64,000 nt of DNA from Flavobacterium luminosum (GTDB lineage Bacteria > Bacteroidota > Bacteroidia > Flavobacteriales > Flavobacteriaceae), in assembly GCF_023635005.1 (NCBI RefSeq), contig NZ_JAMLJM010000009.1, positions 1-64,000 on the forward strand, in the 5' to 3' direction. Positions 40,528 through 48,696 of this stretch are shown here, piece by piece. The stretch's first letter is position 1. Each line of letters begins with the position of its first letter. A program made the position numbers and the translations under genes. The notes beneath the pieces are model-generated. The model was not told the DNA's origin and did not search any database. It saw nothing but the letters and a program-made list of their open reading frames with translations.

Positions 40528-43065
40528 TTAGAGTTTTAAACTTCTTAATCTTAACGCGTTTACGATTACGGATACAGAACTGAAAGACATTGCTAAAGCA
40601 GCTATCATTGGGGATAATAAAATTCCAAAAAGCGGATATAAAACTCCCGCTGCAATTGGAACACCTAACACGTTATAGAAAAATGCAAAAAATAAATTCT
40701 GCTTAATATTTTTCATAACAGCGTGGCTTAAATTCTTGGCTTTTACTATGCCTTGTAAATCCCCTTTGACTAACGTGATTTTGGCGCTTTCTATGGCGAC
40801 ATCCGTTCCGGTTCCCATTGCAATACCTATATTGGCTTGTGCCAATGCCGGCGCATCATTTATACCATCGCCAGCCATGGCTACAATTTTGCCTTCTGCC
40901 TGCAATTTTTTAATTTCTTTGAGTTTGTCTTCGGGTAAGCATCCAGCTTTATAGGTTTTTAATCCCAATTCATCAGCAACTGCTTTAGCTGTATTGACAT
41001 TGTCACCAGTCATCATGATTACTTCGACACCCTGGCTCATTAATTCTTTTATGGCTTCTTTGCTAGAAGTTTTAATAGCATCTGTTATAGATACAAAACC
41101 AACAGCTATGTTATCAACGGCAATGTAAGAGACTGTTTTTCCTAATTTTTGTTCGGCAATGATTTTGTTTTCTAAATCGTCAGAAACTGTTGCCTTGACT
41201 TGCTCCATTAGTTTTTTATTGCCTAATGCCACTTTTTTATTAGTCACTGTTCCTATAACACCCTTTCCGGCAACGGCTTCAAAATCTTTTACTTCGATTA
41301 AAGAAATGGATTTTGTTTTGGCATAAATTACCACAGCTTGTGCCAATGGATGTTCACTATATTGGTTTAAGGAAGCAATGCTTTGCAATAAGTCACTATC
41401 GTTGTTATTGGATGCATAAATTTTTTCGACAGATGGTTTTCCTTCGGTGATGGTTCCTGTTTTATCGGTAATTAAAACATTAACCTTATTCATGTTCTCT
41501 AAAGCCTCAGCATTCTTTATCAAAACGCCTGATTGTGCTCCTTTGCCAACACCAACCATTACTGACATGGGAGTTGCCAGACCCAGAGCACAAGGACAGG
41601 CTATAATTAATACAGCAATAGCATTTATAAAGCCATATACTAATGCCGGTTCGGGACCAAATTTTGCCCAAACAAAAAAGGTTATTGCCGATATAATGAC
41701 CACAATTGGCACAAAGTACTTGGAGATACTATCTGCTAATTTCTGAATTGGAGCTCGTGAACGACTGGCATCATTTACCATTTGCACGATTTGAGATAGC
41801 AAGGTTTCGGAACCTACTTTTTCGGCTATCATCACAAATGATTTGTTTCCGTTTATTGTTCCGGAAATTACGTTATCGCCTTTCTTTTTATCAACCGGTA
41901 TTGGCTCACCAGTAATCATAGCTTCATCGATACTGCTTTCACCATCGGTTATTTTTCCGTCAACAGGGATTTTGTCGCCGGGTTTTACTCTCAATAAATC
42001 GCCTTTTTTGATGTCGTGGATTGATATTACTTTATCACCGCCATCAATAACCAAAGTAGCTTCAGTTGGCGCAAGTTTTAATAATTCTTTGATAGCTCCG
42101 CTGGTTTGGCTGTGTGCCCTTGCTTCGAGTAATTGTCCTAACAAAACTAAAGTCAGAATAACTGTTGTTGCTTCAAAGTATAATAATACAGTTCCGTGTT
42201 CTGTTTTGAATTCACTTGGAAAAATATCCGGAAAAAACATTCCGACTAAACTAAATAAAAATGCCACTCCCGTTCCAATTCCGATGAGTGTGAACATATT
42301 CAGATTCCAAGTAATAATTGATTTCCAGGCGCGGACAAAAAATACCCAACAGGCATAAAAAACAACAGGAAGAGATAAAATAAGCTGTACCCAGTTCCAT
42401 TTGTCCGCATCCATTAGTTGCAATAAAGGATTATTGTGTGCCATTTCAATCATGGCAATGGCGAAAATGGGAACTGTAAACACAACTGCTATTTTCATTT
42501 TCTTAACCAAATCTTTATAAGTCCTTTGGTCTTCGCTTTCGCTTGGTTCCATTGGTACTAAATCCATACCGCATATAGGACAGGAACCCGGAGTTTCACT
42601 AATTACTTCGGGATTCATTGGACAAGTATATAGTGTCTTGTTTACGGTTAGTTCAGGTGCTTTGACTAGATCCATTCCACACACAGGACAATCGCCCGCT
42701 TTGTCATAGACTTTTTCGCCTTCGCAATGCATTGGGCAATAATATTTACCAGCGGCGTTGGTTGGTATAACAGCCTCTTTTTTATAATTATGCTCATGAG
42801 TAGAACAACATGACTTTGCAGCGGATTCATTAGTTGTAGTATCTTCTGTAGTTTTATCATTGCTCATTTCTATGGTGTATTTTCCAACAGTCGTCAGTGC
42901 TTCCTGCAACTTTGATGTTGGAATGTGTTTGTCCATAGTAATTATGGCCACTGGTGGGCTTAATGAAACTTTTGCTTCAATACCATCAATAGTATTCAAT
43001 GCTTTCTCGACTTTAGAGCGACAACCATCGCAAGTCATTCCGGTAATGTTGTAAGTATGTATCAT
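40528..43065 (-). CDS. copA: Copper-exporting P1B-1 ATPase
   Basis: The 845-residue pump has an N-terminal HMA domain (GMTCDGC, C12/C15). Two YHS-like heavy-metal-binding repeats follow (YYCPMHCEGEKVYD ... CPVCGMDLV, and YTCPMNPEVISETPG ... CPICGMDLV), then eight TM helices. It has TGEP (385-388), CPC (490-492, IACPCALGLATP), phosphorylation D534 (DKTGTITEG), SEHPLAQAV and GDGINDAPALAQAN. It exports Cu(I) from the cytoplasm. Two direct repeats lie upstream (43111 and 43132), just after the AraC-type regulator gene, probably that regulator's operator. Confidence 0.92.
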   Translation of the reverse strand: MIHTYNITGMTCDGCRSKVEKALNTIDGIEAKVSLSPPVAIITMDKHIPTSKLQEALTTVGKYTIEMSNDKTTEDTTTNESAAKSCCSTHEHNYKKEAVIPTNAAGKYYCPMHCEGEKVYDKAGDCPVCGMDLVKAPELTVNKTLYTCPMNPEVISETPGSCPICGMDLVPMEPSESEDQRTYKDLVKKMKIAVVFTVPIFAIAMIEMAHNNPLLQLMDADKWNWVQLILSLPVVFYACWVFFVRAWKSIITWNLNMFTLIGIGTGVAFLFSLVGMFFPDIFPSEFKTEHGTVLLYFEATTVILTLVLLGQLLEARAHSQTSGAIKELLKLAPTEATLVIDGGDKVISIHDIKKGDLLRVKPGDKIPVDGKITDGESSIDEAMITGEPIPVDKKKGDNVISGTINGNKSFVMIAEKVGSETLLSQIVQMVNDASRSRAPIQKLADSISKYFVPIVVIISAITFFVWAKFGPEPALVYGFINAIAVLIIACPCALGLATPMSVMVGVGKGAQSGVLIKNAEALENMNKVNVLITDKTGTITEGKPSVEKIYASNNNDSDLLQSIASLNQYSEHPLAQAVVIYAKTKSISLIEVKDFEAVAGKGVIGTVTNKKVALGNKKLMEQVKATVSDDLENKIIAEQKLGKTVSYIAVDNIAVGFVSITDAIKTSSKEAIKELMSQGVEVIMMTGDNVNTAKAVADELGLKTYKAGCLPEDKLKEIKKLQAEGKIVAMAGDGINDAPALAQANIGIAMGTGTDVAIESAKITLVKGDLQGIVKAKNLSHAVMKNIKQNLFFAFFYNVLGVPIAAGVLYPLFGILLSPMIAALAMSFSSVSVIVNALRLRSLKL

Positions 43066-43110
43066 CTTTATATTATTTTAATACAAATTTCTATCATAAC
43101 TGCTTTTTGT

Positions 43111-43139
43111 ATTTGCAAAATTTTGGGTTTGATTTGCAA
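43111..43139 (-). promoter_or_regulatory. Putative AraC-type operator: two direct repeats 21 bp apart
   Basis: ATTTGCAA occurs at 43111-43118 and again at 43132-43139, 21 bp apart (two helical turns). AraC-family regulators often bind such direct repeats. The site lies in the 77-bp gap between the araC-type gene and copA, so it probably controls the copA-merC-oxidase operon. Confidence 0.5.
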
Positions 43140-43142
43140 GAT

Positions 43143-43706
43143 TTATAAGTCTTCGATTTGCTTTCGTTTAATGGTTTTTATATTCTTAAAGTGTGTTGGT
43201 GAAAAGCCGGTTACTTTTTTGAATTGATTACTTAAATGTGAAACGCTACTATAGTTTAAAGAGTAAGCTATTTGGCTTAGGGATAATTCATCATAGATGA
43301 TCAACTCTTTTACTTTCTCAATTTTCAGATTAATGAAGTATTTTTCAATTGTTGTGTTTTCTACTTCGGAAAAGAGGTTGCTCAAGGTATTATAGTCTTG
43401 ATGAAGATGCTGGAAGAGAAACTCGGATAGATTTATTTTTAAATCATTGTTTTTATTCTGAACCAAATCAATGATTAATGTTTTAATCTTATCGATTGTT
43501 TTACTTTTCCTATCATCAATCAAATCAAAGCCAACTGCACGAAGGCTTTTTAGCAATTCATTTTTTTTGCTTTCCTGAATGTCATTTTTCAATTCAACTT
43601 CACCTAACTCAACTGAAACAGGAGTAATTCCTGTACTTTCAAATATTGATTTTACCACAATCTTGCAACGGCTGCATACCATATTTTTAATGTGTAGCTT
43701 CATCAT
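43143..43706 (-). CDS. AraC-family regulator with an N-terminal HMA-like metal-sensing domain
   Basis: The 187-residue protein has an HMA-like domain (about 1-65) with a CxxC motif (NMVCSRC, C11/C14; the start may be the second Met). A C-terminal AraC double helix-turn-helix follows (INLKIEKVKELIIYDELSLSQIAYSLNYSSVSHLSNQFKKVTGFSPTHFK). The fusion of a metal-binding domain to an AraC regulator fits a copper-responsive activator. It is the last gene of the long Cus-type unit and lies just upstream of copA. Confidence 0.85.
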   Translation of the reverse strand: MMKLHIKNMVCSRCKIVVKSIFESTGITPVSVELGEVELKNDIQESKKNELLKSLRAVGFDLIDDRKSKTIDKIKTLIIDLVQNKNNDLKINLSEFLFQHLHQDYNTLSNLFSEVENTTIEKYFINLKIEKVKELIIYDELSLSQIAYSLNYSSVSHLSNQFKKVTGFSPTHFKNIKTIKRKQIEDL

Positions 43707-43713
43707 TGAGTTA

Positions 43714-44958
43714 TTAAATTGTTTTTGCTATTTTATCCATGATCGAATGGTCTGTACCGAATTTGCAAATTGCATCACAATTGGTTCTTAGTTCTGAAAA
43801 GAGAATGTATTTAATATTCATTTTTGAATTTTTTATAACAGGTCTATTGAGTTGCTGAATGACATCTTTTTCGCGACTGTCAGGGATTATGATATAAAAT
43901 ACTTCATCACCATCAGAAATACTGAAATAAAGATCTGAAAGACGCAAAATCCCAGAGTAAATACTAGTGCTTTTTTCTACTTCAAATGCTCCGATAATGT
44001 TGTCAGTTCCTTTTTCAAACCATAAAACATCTATGAGTTTGATGGTGTTCTGAGTGTCTTTGTCACAAGGTAATTCAGGGAATTTATTTATAGAGATAAA
44101 AGAAAAATTTTGTCCGTTGAAAGCTTTGCTTTTATCATTACTTGCCGGTGTAACATCGAATCCTAATGATGCCCCAATTTTCAATAGATGGTATTGCATT
44201 TCACTATGCAGATTATCTTCTTTTTTTTCTTCGATAATTTCTTTTTGGCGTTTTACTATGTTTTTTTCGAATTTATGACGCTCTTCTTCACTCAGATAAT
44301 CATCATTTCCTATTAGCATTTTTTGAGTCCCAATTTCAAAACACAATCCTGCGATTGCACCTAAATCATTGGATAGTTCCGATTTGAATTTTGAATTTGT
44401 TTCCAGTAGTGTCTCTCTAATTTTTAAGTATTCACTCCAGCTCCCCAATTTTTTTTTATCCTTGAACAAATAATTAAAACCATTTACAATTGCTGTGTTG
44501 AAAGGTGGAAACCAAGTTGGATGCAAGAAATATAAAATACTGGCAACCGCCGGACCTAATCCTTTTATTTTAAGGTCATCCAGTTTTACAATCTCTTTGA
44601 GTACCTGCTCTTCGCTTTTTGCATTAATACAATTTTCTAAGAATTGGCCAAAAGCAATCTTATTGGTTTGATTTTCATAAATATCAGGAATTCTAAGTTT
44701 TGGTTTCCAATAAAAAGGATGTGAAACGCCTACGAAAACTTGCTTTTGCTCGGCAATACAATTGAGTACAAATTCCAAACTGCTGTTTTTAAAATCATTT
44801 GGAAATGATTTGCTTTTAATATCTTCAACAACCTGAATAATTCCTCGACGAATAGTCCTGAACGCTTTTAATCGTTGGTCATTATCAATAAACCAAGTAT
44901 TATAAACACTCTCTGTATCGTTTTTGTACTGCTGTACTATTTGATTAAAATTGTTCAT
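43714..44958 (-). CDS. Candidate restriction-like nuclease within the copper unit
   Basis: The 414-residue protein has no metal motif. The C-terminal third resembles PD-(D/E)xK type nucleases: IDVLWFEKG (D310) followed by IIGAFEVEKSTSIYSGILRL (E326-x-E328, K329), the BamHI-like ExE variant of the site. Residues 130-150 (LKIKGLGPAVASILYFLHPTWFPPF) resemble a helix-hairpin-helix. A charged coiled segment lies near 225-255. It sits between CusB and AraC genes with gaps of 14 and 7 bp on the same strand, so it is cotranscribed. It may be a defence or element-maintenance nuclease; no methylase partner is seen. Confidence 0.6.
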   Translation of the reverse strand: MNNFNQIVQQYKNDTESVYNTWFIDNDQRLKAFRTIRRGIIQVVEDIKSKSFPNDFKNSSLEFVLNCIAEQKQVFVGVSHPFYWKPKLRIPDIYENQTNKIAFGQFLENCINAKSEEQVLKEIVKLDDLKIKGLGPAVASILYFLHPTWFPPFNTAIVNGFNYLFKDKKKLGSWSEYLKIRETLLETNSKFKSELSNDLGAIAGLCFEIGTQKMLIGNDDYLSEEERHKFEKNIVKRQKEIIEEKKEDNLHSEMQYHLLKIGASLGFDVTPASNDKSKAFNGQNFSFISINKFPELPCDKDTQNTIKLIDVLWFEKGTDNIIGAFEVEKSTSIYSGILRLSDLYFSISDGDEVFYIIIPDSREKDVIQQLNRPVIKNSKMNIKYILFSELRTNCDAICKFGTDHSIMDKIAKTI

Positions 44959-44972
44959 CCTTACTATTTATA

Positions 44973-46193
44973 TTACATCTTCATACCTTCCATAGGGTCA
45001 GTACCTTTTCTAAATTTATATTCACTGTTTATGGCATACGCCCCAGTAATTACTACCTTTTTTGAAGCATCAATCTCTGATTTAATTTCTATCAATCCAT
45101 TGGTTTCTATCCCAGTTTTAACCATAAGATTTTCAAATATTCCCGGACTTTTTTCTATCCAGATGTAAGAGGCATTTTCTTCTCTGATTACCGCATCCAC
45201 CGGAATAAAAAGGCCTTTTATATTGGATTGGTTTAATTTAACGATGGCCTGCATACCAGGTTTTAATTCCAAATTTTGATTTGGCACTTGCAGTCGTATT
45301 AAAAGCAGTCGGGTATCCGGATTGATTTCCGGATTGATAAAATTAACTTCAGCATTAATCGTTTTATCCGGGAAATCGGTAAAAGAAACTTTGGCATTTT
45401 GTCCAAGTTTAATACTTTTTGCATAGTTTACATTTACTTGTGCTTCGAGCCAAAGATTGCTTAAATCAGCCAATTTAATTATAGCGAAACCTTCCATCAT
45501 ATAACTTCCTTCCGTTGCCATTATCTCTGAAATATAACCACTTGTGGTACTGTAAAAGGTTGTATAGGGTGAAATTACCTTATTACTTTTTAAACTTTCG
45601 ATTTGTGAATTTGACAAGCCAAAGAATAACAGTTTTTGCTTGGCAGCATTAAGCATATTTTGAGCGTTCTTTCCAAAATCACCCGGCATGGAAAGCTGTT
45701 TGTAAGCGGTAAGATAATCCTGTTTGGCTATTGCAATATCTTCACTGTACAAGGAGTACAAGGCATCATTTTTACGAACATAATCACCAATCGTTTTAAA
45801 GTATAGCTTTTCAATTCGACCCATTGCTCTTGCTGAAATGGTATTAATTTTCTCTTGATTAATTGTTAGAACTCCAGTGTAACTTTGTTCTAAATTGTTT
45901 TGTGTTGCTGCAATAGTTTGAGTGGTAATGTTTCCCAGTTGTATTTGCTGTTTGCTCAGACTTATTTCGTTTGCATTGGTATCGTTGTTTTGTATTGGAG
46001 TTAAAGGCATATGACAAATAGGACATTTTCCGGGTTTGTCTTCTTTCACTTGTGGATCCATCGAACAGGTGTAGAAAGTAGTTTCTTTCCCAATATCATG
46101 TCCTGAATGGTCTTCTTTATTTTTAGTATTACAAGCAATTACCACCATGAATAATAGTAGTACTGCAATACTGTAGTTTATTATCTTTTTCAT
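44973..46193 (-). CDS. cusB: CusB-type RND adaptor lipoprotein with metal-binding N-terminus (second copy)
   Basis: The 406-residue protein has a lipoprotein signal (VVIACNTK). A heavy-metal-binding YHS-like motif (YTCSMDPQVKEDKPGKCPICHMPL, about 41-64) follows, then a CusB-like adaptor: lipoyl half (ISARAMGRIEKLYFKTIGDYVRKND), helical hairpin (YSEDIAIAKQDYLTAYKQ), lipoyl half (GYISEIMATEGSYM) and barrel. It is 2 bp from a second, different adaptor (46196), so the pump may use two adaptors. Confidence 0.88.
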   Translation of the reverse strand: MKKIINYSIAVLLLFMVVIACNTKNKEDHSGHDIGKETTFYTCSMDPQVKEDKPGKCPICHMPLTPIQNNDTNANEISLSKQQIQLGNITTQTIAATQNNLEQSYTGVLTINQEKINTISARAMGRIEKLYFKTIGDYVRKNDALYSLYSEDIAIAKQDYLTAYKQLSMPGDFGKNAQNMLNAAKQKLLFFGLSNSQIESLKSNKVISPYTTFYSTTSGYISEIMATEGSYMMEGFAIIKLADLSNLWLEAQVNVNYAKSIKLGQNAKVSFTDFPDKTINAEVNFINPEINPDTRLLLIRLQVPNQNLELKPGMQAIVKLNQSNIKGLFIPVDAVIREENASYIWIEKSPGIFENLMVKTGIETNGLIEIKSEIDASKKVVITGAYAINSEYKFRKGTDPMEGMKM

Positions 46194-46195
46194 TT

Positions 46196-47440
46196 TTACT
46201 CGGTTTTAATGAAGCTTTCACTGTCTATTAAATACTGTGCGTTTTGGGCAATAGAGTCATTAACCGAAATTCCGTTGATGACTTGAACATAATCTCCCAT
46301 TTTAATTCCCGTTTTTATTTCTTTAGCCTTGAAGCCGTTGTTCATTTTGACAAAAACTATTTTCTTATTTCCAATACTGACGAAAGCTTGTTTATGCAAC
46401 CAAGTCCCTCCAATCGGATTTGTTTTTATTTTACCCTGCAAACGTAAACCTATAGGTAGCTTTAAGCTATTGTTGTTTAAATACACCCTGATTCTATTGG
46501 ACTTATCTGTTGCGCTAAACTGAGTTTCTATGAAATTTATACGAGCATTAATATTGGAAGTTTCATCTAATTCTGTTGTAATAGCAATGGGTTGGTCCTT
46601 CTTTAGTAATCCGCTATATCCTTGTAATACATTAAAAACACCCCATACTTTATCGGTATTGACTAATTTAAAAACAGTTTCTCCCTTTACTATATAATTC
46701 CCTTCTTTAACATTTAATACTTCAGAAGTAGCACTTGTATTAGACATCGAATTGCTATTGACATCCATTGTTTCTGTTGCATCAATTATTCCATACGCAG
46801 GACTATAAATTGAAATTACCGGATTTGTTCTTTTGGTTGAAACCAATGAATTAATTTGATTCCCACTCATGCCATAGAGCTTTAATTTTTGTTTTGAAGC
46901 TTCAACAATTGAGGTATTATCCACATCATTTGAAATTAAATAAATGAAATTTTGCTGTTCCGTAAGTAATTCGGGACTGTATAAATCAAAAAGTTTTTGT
47001 CCTTTATTTACCTTTTGGTATTTGTAATTCACGTATATTTTTTCAATTCTTCCAGATGCCCTTGCCGCAATGTTTACAAAAGAATTTGGATCGTAAGTCA
47101 CAATACCTGGTAAATTAATTTCACTGCTTACTGTTGTGTCTTTTGCAGTCGTGGTTTGATAATTTCCAACAATAAAATTATCCGTTGGCTTTAAAACATT
47201 GTCAATCGAATTGCTTTCTTCTGCACGATTGTTTGTTACCTTTTTTACTAAAGTCATTCCGCAAATAGGACAATTTCCGGGTTTGTCCCTGATAATCTCT
47301 GGGTGCATCGGACAGGTGTAAATCGCTGCTTGCTGTTCGTGACCAGAATGATTATCCGATTTGGTTGCAAAATAATATATTGCAAATCCAATCGCTAAAA
47401 TCACAATGGCTATTAAACTGTATTTTAAATATCGGTTCAT
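46196..47440 (-). CDS. cusB: CusB-type RND adaptor with metal-binding N-terminus (first copy)
   Basis: The 414-residue protein has a single N-terminal TM anchor (YSLIAIVILAIGFAIYYF). A heavy-metal-binding motif (YTCPMHPEIIRDKPGNCPICGMTLVKK) follows, then the adaptor: ARASGRIEKIYVNYKYQKVNKGQKL, helical YSPELLTEQQNFIY, lipoyl half and barrel. It differs from the lipoprotein copy at 44973 and follows the TolC gene by 2 bp. Both are near full length, so a true paralogue pair seems likely. Confidence 0.88.
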   Translation of the reverse strand: MNRYLKYSLIAIVILAIGFAIYYFATKSDNHSGHEQQAAIYTCPMHPEIIRDKPGNCPICGMTLVKKVTNNRAEESNSIDNVLKPTDNFIVGNYQTTTAKDTTVSSEINLPGIVTYDPNSFVNIAARASGRIEKIYVNYKYQKVNKGQKLFDLYSPELLTEQQNFIYLISNDVDNTSIVEASKQKLKLYGMSGNQINSLVSTKRTNPVISIYSPAYGIIDATETMDVNSNSMSNTSATSEVLNVKEGNYIVKGETVFKLVNTDKVWGVFNVLQGYSGLLKKDQPIAITTELDETSNINARINFIETQFSATDKSNRIRVYLNNNSLKLPIGLRLQGKIKTNPIGGTWLHKQAFVSIGNKKIVFVKMNNGFKAKEIKTGIKMGDYVQVINGISVNDSIAQNAQYLIDSESFIKTE

Positions 47441-47442
47441 AA

Positions 47443-48696
47443 TTATTTAGTTTCCAGTTGTTTTTCAATTTCAACTTGTGTTGCCAAAATGGTCTGTAAT
47501 TTATCTAACGAATCCATTTGCGCCATATTTAACGCCTCCCAAGCATCGAGTACCACAAACAAATCACCGGTATTATTTTGCCATGCTATAATAGCCGTGT
47601 CATAGTTTTTACGCAAGGCCGGTATAATATTTTTCTCGGCAATATCGTACTGTTTTTTAAGGGTTGTCAGTTCGGTTTGCATTCCGGAGATCATACCTAA
47701 TGCTTCATTTAGTATCATTTGTTTTTGCCAATTAAGACTTTCATTTTTAATCTGAAAACTATTAATGTTAGCTTTGTTCATTTTGGTTGACCAAGGCATT
47801 GGAATGGTAATCATTCCCATTAAAGAGAATTGCTGTGGTTGCTGCCCAAAAGCAAACATATGGTCATATTTAACTCCAAACTCCGGTAAGAACTTTGTCT
47901 TTTCAGCTTCTATTTTCAGCTGATTTAATACTATTGTTTTTTCAATTGCCTTAATATCACTTCTGTTTTGGGAAAGCTGTGTTGTATCGGATTTTATCAG
48001 ATTGAAATCGGTTAGTTTATAGGTTGTATCAATATCAAAAACAATATTTTTATCTCTTGCCATCAGCATGTTAAGCACAATTCGTTTTTGTACTATGTCA
48101 TTTTGCAACATAACAATCATGCTCTGTAAGGCACTGTATTGCGATTTTGCTTTGTAGTACGTTGGCAATTTATCCATGTTGTATTGATAGCGTATCTCCA
48201 TGCTCTTAATCATGTAGTCTAAAAGAAGTAAATTATCATCGGCAATTTTTATCTTCTTATTCAAAACAATCCATTGGAAATAGTTTGTTTTCGCCAAAGC
48301 ATTGAGCTGATTAATCGTATAGTTTTTGTTCTCCCTTTCCACAGAAGACATTGCGCTCATATACTTAAAATCGGCGTTCAGTTTTTTGGCATTCGGAATC
48401 ATTTGTGTGACTCCCAACATATATGACCCCATTCCGGGTGACATTTCATCAGCCTTCCACATTTTGGAATTGTATGGTGTCATAAAGAAACCTGTTTCCA
48501 CCTGTGGAGGCATCCAACTTTTGGCACCTTTTGCAGCTGCTTCCATACTTTGTATATCGGCATCATACATTTTTAATTGTGGATTATTTGTTTCGATCTT
48601 TTTCAAAACTTCATCCAACGAAAGTGTTTGAGCGTTACTAGAGGTAAAGCTTAAAACCAAACAACCTATTGCTATATAAAATTTATTCCTTAGCAT
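47443..48696 (-). CDS. cusC: TolC/CusC-family outer membrane efflux protein
   Basis: The 417-residue protein has a signal peptide (about 1-22, ending in SNAQ). Helical repeats of the outer membrane factor family follow (LSLDEVLKKIETNNPQLKMYDADIQSMEAAAKGAKSW ... TQLSQNRSDIKAIEKTIVLNQL), including a Met-rich stretch (MTPYNSKMWKADEMSPGMGSYM) that may bind Cu(I). Its start overlaps the end of the CusA gene by 14 bp. It forms the outer-membrane channel of the Cus pump. Confidence 0.85.
   Translation of the reverse strand: MLRNKFYIAIGCLVLSFTSSNAQTLSLDEVLKKIETNNPQLKMYDADIQSMEAAAKGAKSWMPPQVETGFFMTPYNSKMWKADEMSPGMGSYMLGVTQMIPNAKKLNADFKYMSAMSSVERENKNYTINQLNALAKTNYFQWIVLNKKIKIADDNLLLLDYMIKSMEIRYQYNMDKLPTYYKAKSQYSALQSMIVMLQNDIVQKRIVLNMLMARDKNIVFDIDTTYKLTDFNLIKSDTTQLSQNRSDIKAIEKTIVLNQLKIEAEKTKFLPEFGVKYDHMFAFGQQPQQFSLMGMITIPMPWSTKMNKANINSFQIKNESLNWQKQMILNEALGMISGMQTELTTLKKQYDIAEKNIIPALRKNYDTAIIAWQNNTGDLFVVLDAWEALNMAQMDSLDKLQTILATQVEIEKQLETK

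Noticed and set aside
40365..40583. Plus-strand open frames over the MerC and ATPase genes, and other frames antisense to the long metal operons
   Set aside because: All are antisense to recognised genes with conserved motifs and have no start signals or homology.
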